Notes under the pieces: generated by a model
The model's input: the letters and a program-made list of their open reading frames with translations, nothing else
The model's database searches: none
What the model was told of the DNA's origin: nothing
In this document: positions 8,390 to 13,582 of the stretch, in pieces
How the letters are laid out: every line of letters starts with the position of its first letter
Position numbering within the stretch: position 1 is the stretch's first letter
Assembly: GCA_903852955.1 (NCBI GenBank)
Contig: CAINSH010000107.1
Coordinates: 1-13,582 of the forward strand
Direction of reading: 5' to 3'
DNA length: 13,582 bases
From: an uncultured Actinomycetes bacterium
Lineage (GTDB): Bacteria > Actinomycetota > Actinomycetes > Nanopelagicales > Nanopelagicaceae
Translations under genes and position numbers: made by a program

Positions 8390-9001
8390 TTAATTCACAT
8401 CCTGTGATGGGTGAGCTTCCTTCACATCACCCTTGTAGTAATTGCTGTCATCCATGCCTGGATACATTGGATGCGGAGGCATCAACATTCCTTGGCGAAG
8501 AGGAGCTAATAAATCTTCTTTTTCAAAAATTAACTTCGCACGTGAATCATCGGCTAACTCATATTCTTGAGTCATTGTTAATGCACGTGTTGGGCAAGCT
8601 TCAATGCAGAGTCCGCAGAAAACACAGCGCAGGTAGTTAATTTGATACACCTTGCCGTAGCGCTCACCTGGAGACATTTGATTCTCTTCAGTGTTATTCG
8701 CGCCTTCAACGTAAATTGCATCTGCTGGACATGCCCAGGCACAAAGTTCGCAACCAATACATTTTTCAAGACCATCTGGGTGGCGGTTAAGTTGGTGACG
8801 TCCGTGAAAGCGATCCTGAGTAGGAGCTTTTACTTCCGGGTATTCAACCGTTAGTGGCTTCTTAAACATCTTAGTAAAGGTGATCCAGAAGCCTTTAGCG
8901 TGGCCAAGGGCTCCAACTGACTCACCGGTTTCTACTTGGTTGTATGAAACATCATTTACAGAGATCTCATTTTTCTTTAGCGGTTCGAGTTGCTCAGACA
9001 T
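8390..9001 (-). CDS. nuoI: NADH-quinone oxidoreductase subunit I (two [4Fe-4S] ferredoxin-like)
   Basis: I choose the ATG at 9001, giving 203 residues, because AAGGGAGG sits five bases upstream. An in-frame ATG at 9031 would add ten residues but lies deeper in nuoH and would put this element inside the gene. NuoI carries the two [4Fe-4S] clusters N6a and N6b that pass electrons to N2 next to the quinone site. Both binding motifs are intact: [12 protein letters not shown] (81-92, Cys81/84/87/91) and [12 protein letters not shown] (126-137, Cys126/129/132/136), with the fourth cysteine of each motif expected to ligate the other cluster. The protein is peripheral, sitting on NuoH. The first eight bases overlap the end of nuoH. 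The C-terminal 40 residues are Pro- and Met-rich and less conserved. Confidence 0.96.
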   Translation of the reverse strand: MSEQLEPLKKNEISVNDVSYNQVETGESVGALGHAKGFWITFTKMFKKPLTVEYPEVKAPTQDRFHGRHQLNRHPDGLEKCIGCELCAWACPADAIYVEGANNTEENQMSPGERYGKVYQINYLRCVFCGLCIEACPTRALTMTQEYELADDSRAKLIFEKEDLLAPLRQGMLMPPHPMYPGMDDSNYYKGDVKEAHPSQDVN

Positions 9002-10241
9002 GATCGCCTCCCTTGCCGTTCTTAGAAACATTGATGGTTGAAATACTCATTGGAATTGTTGGTACCGCAAATGATGGAGTGGAAACTTCCACTTCGAGTG
9101 CTTGCAACTTCTTTTTCTTAGCGTTATCGAATCCAAGATTGATTGCCATAACAAGGAGCACAACAAAGCTTGCAAAACCAACAACAACAGTACGTGGAGC
9201 ACCTTGTAGTGACATCAAGCGAAGAGTTGCAACAACTAAGACCCAAAGAATTGAAACGGGTATCAATATCTTCCAGCCAAATTGCATGAACTGGTCGTAA
9301 CGAAGCCGTGGCAAAGTTCCTCTTAGCCAAACGAAAACAAAGAAGAAGCTTAGAACTTTTAAGAAGAACCAGATTGCAGTGAACCAGCCACCTAGCCATG
9401 ATTCTGTGAATCCAAGGCCCGGAGGTGCGTGGTATCCGCCCAGGAAGAGCGTTGTTGCAAGAGCTGATACTGCAATGATGTTTACATATTCAGCTAAGAA
9501 AAAGAGTGCGAATTTAAGTGATGAATACTCAGTATGGAAACCTCCAACGAGTTCACCTTCAGCTTCAGCTAAGTCAAAAGGTGCACGGTTAGTTTCACCG
9601 ACCATAGAAATTGCATAGATCGCAAATGATGGGAACAAGACAACGCCGTACCACCATGTTGATTGCGCAGCCACGATGTCAGACGTTGACATTGAACCGG
9701 CATAGATAAAGACCGCAACTAATGAAAGGCCCATCGCTACTTCATAAGAAATCACTTGGGCGCTGGAGCGAAGTCCGCCAAGCAATGGATAAGTTGAACC
9801 TGAAGACCAACCAGCTAACACAATTCCATACACACCAACAGATGCAATCGCTAGTACGTATAAAACACCGACTGGAAGGTCAGTTAACTGCATCGCAGTT
9901 TTGTGTCCAAATAATGTGACTTCACCAGTAATTGGAATAACTGCAAAAGACATAAAGCATGTTGTTGCACTAATGATTGGCGCAAGAACAAAAACTACTT
10001 TGTCGGCGGCTGCAGGAATTAGATCTTCTTTAAGCGCTAATTTCACGCCATCGGCGAGAGCTTGAATTAAACCAAATGGGCCAACGCGGTTTGGGCCAGG
10101 ACGTTCTTGCATGCGACCAACGATGCGGCGTTCGCCCCATACGGACATCAATGTAAGAAGTACACAGAAAATGAAAACTAATAGGGCTTTAATAACGATA
10201 ATTCCACCGGAATCTGCGCCAATGAGCTCTGCTGTTGTCAT
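8994..10241 (-). CDS. nuoH: NADH-quinone oxidoreductase subunit H (quinone-site membrane subunit)
   Basis: The 415-residue protein has eight or nine predicted helices and forms much of the membrane part of the quinone cavity, joining the peripheral arm to the pumps. Diagnostic loops are present: [20 protein letters not shown] (45-64) and [20 protein letters not shown] (215-234), whose acidic residues belong to the charged E-channel. E. coli NuoH is 325 residues; much of the extra length is a C-terminal part after about 345, with one more hydrophobic segment (351-370) and a polar tail starting with four lysines (375-378). The ATG overlaps the nuoG stop by four bases (ATGA) and is preceded by GGTGGTGA. 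The last codons (Lys-Gly-Gly) form the nuoI ribosome binding site. Confidence 0.97.
   Translation of the reverse strand: MTTAELIGADSGGIIVIKALLVFIFCVLLTLMSVWGERRIVGRMQERPGPNRVGPFGLIQALADGVKLALKEDLIPAAADKVVFVLAPIISATTCFMSFAVIPITGEVTLFGHKTAMQLTDLPVGVLYVLAIASVGVYGIVLAGWSSGSTYPLLGGLRSSAQVISYEVAMGLSLVAVFIYAGSMSTSDIVAAQSTWWYGVVLFPSFAIYAISMVGETNRAPFDLAEAEGELVGGFHTEYSSLKFALFFLAEYVNIIAVSALATTLFLGGYHAPPGLGFTESWLGGWFTAIWFFLKVLSFFFVFVWLRGTLPRLRYDQFMQFGWKILIPVSILWVLVVATLRLMSLQGAPRTVVVGFASFVVLLVMAINLGFDNAKKKKLQALEVEVSTPSFAVPTIPMSISTINVSKNGKGGDHV
9007..9014 (-). promoter_or_regulatory. Ribosome binding site of nuoI
   Basis: AAGGGAGG on the minus strand lies five bases before the ATG at 9001 and decides the nuoI start in favour of the 203-residue form. 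It is encoded within the Lys-Gly-Gly codons near the end of nuoH. Confidence 0.8.
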
Positions 10242-12586
10242 GCTTTCACCACCGTCACTACTGCGCCATGTGCAACGCCTAGATTTACAAGTAATTGAGA
10301 ACCACGTGAATTACGCGGCGCCCACACTGCATCGTCATGAATATCTTCAACAAGTGCACTAAGCGTTACTGATCCAAATCCAGTTGAAATCTTGAGTTGG
10401 TCACCATCAACAACGCCTAGCGTTTCAGCGCGCTTTGGAGAAATAACCGCCACAGTTTTGCGTGAAGTTCCAGCAAGGTTTTCTTCGCCCTTTTGTAGAG
10501 TTCCAAGATCGAGCAGGCGACGCCATGAAGTAAGAATGAATTGATCTCCGCTAACCGATGGTGCAGCTGTTGCAGAAACTTTATTCATTGCAGCTCGTGC
10601 ACCGTCCCATTTTCCAAGTGATGCAATTTCTTTGATCGCCGCTGTAACAGTTGCAAGATTTACTGACGCACCCATCTCTTGGGCAATCATTGAAAGAATT
10701 CGAAGATCGCTTCGGTTGTGTGAATCTTGAACAGCTTCATCAAATGAACGCGGGCGGCCTTCCCAGTTTAGAAATGATCCGCTCTTTTCTGTAATTGCGG
10801 CGACTGGTAGAACAACATCTGCCCGCTGCGTGACTGCGCTCGGTGCAATTTCAAGTGAAACAACAAATGCTTTTTCTAAAGCGGCTAGTGCCGCTTGGCT
10901 ATCGTCGCCATCAAGTGGATCGACTCCGCCAACAAGAAGTGCGCCGATTTCTCCGGAATTAACTGCGGCAAAGATTTCAGCAGTGCTCTTACCTATATGT
11001 GTAGGTAATGAATCGGTGCCCCAAACAGTTGAAATATCTACGCGGGCAGCGGCATCAGTTACTGGGCGACCACCAGGCAATAGATTTCCGATTGCGCCAG
11101 CTTCTAGGGCTCCTCGCTCGCCTGCCCGACGTGGAATCCAGGCAATCTTTGCACCAGTTGAATCTGCAAGTACTGCAACTGCACTAAGCGCTCCTGCACT
11201 TTCACCAGCTCGTTCACCAACAAGAATCACTGATTTGGCGGTGAGTGCTTGTGAAGCAATCGCTGCTGCTTCTTGACCAGGTGAAGTTTTTACGAATTCA
11301 CCTTTGAGTTTTTCAACTCCAATTGAAAGTTTGGTAGCAACCGCAGTCACCTTGAGTGCACGCTTGCGAACTTGTTTATTAAGACGCAAGAACACAATTG
11401 GTGATTCTTCTTCTGGCTCAAAGCCAACAAGAAGTACCTGATCTGCACGATCAATGTCGGTATATCTTGTTGAGGTTCCAACAACCCGCGCAGCTAAAAA
11501 TTCACGCTCTTCATCTGAAGTAACGCGTGAACGGAAATCAATGTCGTTTGTACCAAGGGCAACACGTGCAAACTTGCTGTAGCCATAAGCATCTTCATAA
11601 GTTGCGCGACCACCAACAAGAACTGCAGCCTTTGCAGCCTTTAATCCCTTAGCTGCAGCGGCAAGTGCTTCTGGCCATGATGCTGAAACAAGTTCACCGG
11701 CTTCATTTCGAACAAGCGGTGTTGTTAAACGATCCACTGCAGTTACATATTTAAATGCCCAACGGCCCTTATCGCAGTTCCATTCTTCATTAACAAGTGC
11801 GTCATCGCCAGCAAGTCGACGAAGAGTTTTTCCCCGACGAACATCGGTGCGCATATCGCAACCTGAGGCACAGTGTTCGCATGCAGATGGAGTTGAAACT
11901 AAATCAAATGGACGTGCACGGAAGCGATATGAAGCACCCGTTAACGCACCTACTGGACAAATTTGAACTGCGTTTCCAGAGAAATAAGATTCAAATGGCT
12001 GGTTTTCGTAGATACCCACTTGTTGAAGTGCGCCACGTTCATTCAAAGTAATAAATGGATCAGATGCAATTTGCAAAGAGAAACGTGTACAACGTGCGCA
12101 CAAAACGCAACGTTCACGATCTAGTAAAACTTGTGATGAAATATTTATTGGCTTTTGGAATGTGCGTTTTACGCCTTCAAAACGCGTTTCGCCTTGCCCA
12201 TTGCTCATTGCCTGATTTTGCAGCGGGCACTCTCCACCCTTGTCGCAGACTGGGCAATCAAGTGGGTGGTTAACGAGCAAAAGCTCCATAACTCCTTTTT
12301 GCGCTTTATCTGCAACTGGTGAAGTTAGCTGAGTCTTAACAATCATCCCTGGCTCTACAGGAATGGTGCATGACGCTTGAGGTTTTGGAAATGCGCGACC
12401 ATTAATTTCAATGTCAACTAAACATTGGCGACAAGCACCAACTGGATCTAGAAGTGGGTGGTCGCAGAAACGTGGAATCTGAATTCCCAATTTTTCTGCC
12501 GCACGAATAACCAATGTTCCCTTTGGAACGCTTACTTCAAAACCATCAATTACAACGGTGATCATGTCTACAACATCGTTAGTCAT
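10238..12586 (-). CDS. nuoG: NADH-quinone oxidoreductase subunit G
   Basis: The 782-residue peripheral-arm subunit takes electrons from NuoF and passes them along a chain of clusters to NuoI. Ligands are visible for N1b [2Fe-2S] (Cys41, 52, 55, 73), N5 [4Fe-4S] (His107, Cys111, 114, 120), N4 (Cys160, 163, 166, 210) and the off-path cluster N7 (Cys236, 239, 243, 271). The remainder, from about residue 280, is a molybdopterin-oxidoreductase-like domain thought to be structural in NuoG, ending in a small beta-barrel region (about 690-782). The ATG directly follows the nuoF stop (TAA-ATG, same frame); a G-rich stretch upstream is a weak ribosome binding site. An in-frame ATG at residue 8 is a less likely start because it lacks an upstream element. 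The gene is intact. Confidence 0.97.
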   Translation of the reverse strand: MTNDVVDMITVVIDGFEVSVPKGTLVIRAAEKLGIQIPRFCDHPLLDPVGACRQCLVDIEINGRAFPKPQASCTIPVEPGMIVKTQLTSPVADKAQKGVMELLLVNHPLDCPVCDKGGECPLQNQAMSNGQGETRFEGVKRTFQKPINISSQVLLDRERCVLCARCTRFSLQIASDPFITLNERGALQQVGIYENQPFESYFSGNAVQICPVGALTGASYRFRARPFDLVSTPSACEHCASGCDMRTDVRRGKTLRRLAGDDALVNEEWNCDKGRWAFKYVTAVDRLTTPLVRNEAGELVSASWPEALAAAAKGLKAAKAAVLVGGRATYEDAYGYSKFARVALGTNDIDFRSRVTSDEEREFLAARVVGTSTRYTDIDRADQVLLVGFEPEEESPIVFLRLNKQVRKRALKVTAVATKLSIGVEKLKGEFVKTSPGQEAAAIASQALTAKSVILVGERAGESAGALSAVAVLADSTGAKIAWIPRRAGERGALEAGAIGNLLPGGRPVTDAAARVDISTVWGTDSLPTHIGKSTAEIFAAVNSGEIGALLVGGVDPLDGDDSQAALAALEKAFVVSLEIAPSAVTQRADVVLPVAAITEKSGSFLNWEGRPRSFDEAVQDSHNRSDLRILSMIAQEMGASVNLATVTAAIKEIASLGKWDGARAAMNKVSATAAPSVSGDQFILTSWRRLLDLGTLQKGEENLAGTSRKTVAVISPKRAETLGVVDGDQLKISTGFGSVTLSALVEDIHDDAVWAPRNSRGSQLLVNLGVAHGAVVTVVKA
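10246..10253 (-). promoter_or_regulatory. Ribosome binding site of nuoH
   Basis: GGTGGTGA on the minus strand matches the 16S-complementary GGAGGTGA with one mismatch and lies just before the nuoH ATG at 10241, with a gap of four bases. It is formed by the Val-Val-Lys codons at the end of nuoG and closely resembles the element before nuoM. Confidence 0.6.
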
Positions 12587-13582
12587 TTAAGCACCCGCCC
12601 CTGCAAAAAGAGTTGATGCGACTGGATCAAATGGGCATCCACCATGAGTGATGTGTGCGATGTATTCGTCGCGGAAATATTTAATCGATGAAGTAATCGA
12701 ACTTGTTGCACCATCACCAAGCGCGCAGAATGAACGACCCATGATGTTGTCACAAAGATCTAGCAATTTAGCAAGATCGGCTTCAGTTCCCTTGCCGGCT
12801 TCAAGATCGCGCAATAGTTGAACTAACCACCAAGTGCCTTCGCGACAAGGTGTGCACTTTCCGCAAGATTCATGCTTGTAGAACTCAGTCCAACGCAATA
12901 CTGCGCGGACAACGCAAGTAGTTTCATCAAAGATTTGAAGAGCTTTAGTGCCAAGCATTGAACCGGCAGCTGCAACGCCTTCGTAATCTAATGGAACATC
13001 TAAATGTTCGGCGGTAAAGATTGGAGTTGATGATCCACCTGGTGTCCAGAATTTAAGTGTATGACCGTTTCGAACTCCGCCCGCAAGATCAAGGATTTCT
13101 CGCAAAGTGATTCCGAGAGGTGCTTCAAACTGCCCAGGATTATTTACGTGACCTGAAAGCGAATATAGCGTTGCTCCCTTGCTCTTTTCAGTTCCCATAC
13201 TTTGGTACCACTCGGCGCCATTATTAATAATGGCCGGTACTGCAGAAATGGATTCCACGTTATTTACAACGGTTGGTCGGGCGTAAAGGCCTGCAATCGC
13301 TGGAAATGGTGGGCGCAAACGTGGCTGGCCACGGAAGCCTTCAAGTGAATCAAGCAATGCAGTTTCTTCACCACAGATATATGCACCCGCGCCGATATGT
13401 AGAACTACATCAATTCCGTTGCCAAGATGGCCAGCTTTGTAAGCATCTTCGATTGCTTGATTTAGTCGGCGTGCAATGTGAGTAACTTCGCCGCGAATAT
13501 AAATAAAGGCATGCTTTGCGCGAATTGCGTGGCAGGCAATGATGCAACCTTCGATAAGAACATGTGGGTTAGCCATAAGCAG
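12587..13582 (-). CDS. nuoF: NADH-quinone oxidoreductase subunit F, 5' end cut off by the window edge
   Basis: The reading frame runs open through the right edge: codons for Leu-Leu precede the ATG at 13576, and the stretch LLMANPH aligns with the interior of known NuoF proteins. That ATG is therefore internal, and roughly the first 110 residues, including the glycine-rich NADH-binding loop, lie outside the window. NuoF oxidises NADH with bound FMN and carries cluster N3. Counting from the Met at 13576, the nucleotide/FMN motif GAGAYICGEETALLDSLEG spans 62-80, and the N3 ligands are Cys238, 241, 244 (ESCGKCTPCREG) and Cys284 (FCALGD). The stop abuts the nuoG start. The present part shows no break or missing key residue. 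Confidence 0.97.
   Translation of the reverse strand: MLMANPHVLIEGCIIACHAIRAKHAFIYIRGEVTHIARRLNQAIEDAYKAGHLGNGIDVVLHIGAGAYICGEETALLDSLEGFRGQPRLRPPFPAIAGLYARPTVVNNVESISAVPAIINNGAEWYQSMGTEKSKGATLYSLSGHVNNPGQFEAPLGITLREILDLAGGVRNGHTLKFWTPGGSSTPIFTAEHLDVPLDYEGVAAAGSMLGTKALQIFDETTCVVRAVLRWTEFYKHESCGKCTPCREGTWWLVQLLRDLEAGKGTEADLAKLLDLCDNIMGRSFCALGDGATSSITSSIKYFRDEYIAHITHGGCPFDPVASTLFAGAGA

Noticed and set aside
9002..9031. Longer NuoI starting at the ATG at 9031
   Set aside because: The strong AAGGGAGG element lies five bases before the ATG at 9001, and the extra ten residues ([10 protein letters not shown]) only arise from sequence coding for the NuoH tail.
10830..11276. A 148-codon open frame on the plus strand inside nuoG
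   Set aside because: Its Ala/Ser/Thr-rich translation mirrors the Ala/Gly/Val-rich nuoG codons; no family motif or start signal supports it.
13574..13576. The ATG at 13574-13576 as the true start of nuoF
   Set aside because: The frame stays open to the window edge with Leu-Leu before it, and the protein lacks the N-terminal third expected of NuoF, so this Met is internal.

Overview
The window is the 3' two thirds of an actinobacterial respiratory complex I (NDH-1) operon on the minus strand, followed tail-to-tail by two plus-strand genes. Reading the minus strand from the right edge, the order is nuoF (5' end cut by the window edge), nuoG, nuoH, nuoI, nuoJ, nuoK, nuoL, nuoM, nuoN, then a long-chain polyprenyl diphosphate synthase. 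On the plus strand, starting at the left edge, are a yajQ-family gene and a rarD/EamA-type transporter gene, which meets the synthase gene with a 33-base convergent overlap.

Lineage. Several features point to Actinobacteria: the separate nuo genes in canonical order with a prenyl synthase after nuoN, the polar loop of NuoN near residues 103-128, the long polar C-terminal tail of NuoJ, and the LDKVGT motif of NuoM. Base composition looks like roughly mid-40s % GC by eye (not counted), low for that phylum. The packing is extreme: apart from 38 bases before yajQ and two 2-base gaps, every base lies in a coding sequence. Together this suggests a genome-streamlined planktonic actinobacterium, such as the freshwater acI group (Nanopelagicales). 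That placement is inference; no marker gene here proves it.

How the genes work together. NuoF and NuoG hold the NADH/FMN site and the iron-sulfur chain. NuoI carries electrons through two [4Fe-4S] clusters to the quinone site, of which NuoH forms the membrane part. NuoJ, NuoK, NuoL, NuoM and NuoN form the proton-pumping arm. The terminal synthase probably makes the isoprenoid tail of the (mena)quinone that complex I reduces. nuoA-E should lie beyond the right edge. Junctions are stop-start abutments, 1-, 4- and 8-base overlaps or 2-base gaps, so the genes are very likely co-transcribed and often translationally coupled.

No mobile element, CRISPR array, RNA gene, pseudogene, or clear promoter or terminator was seen. 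I find no evidence for a new biological system. The points worth a second look concern gene packing: C-terminal codons that double as ribosome binding sites, in-frame single-stop junctions, and an operon end buried inside an opposing gene.
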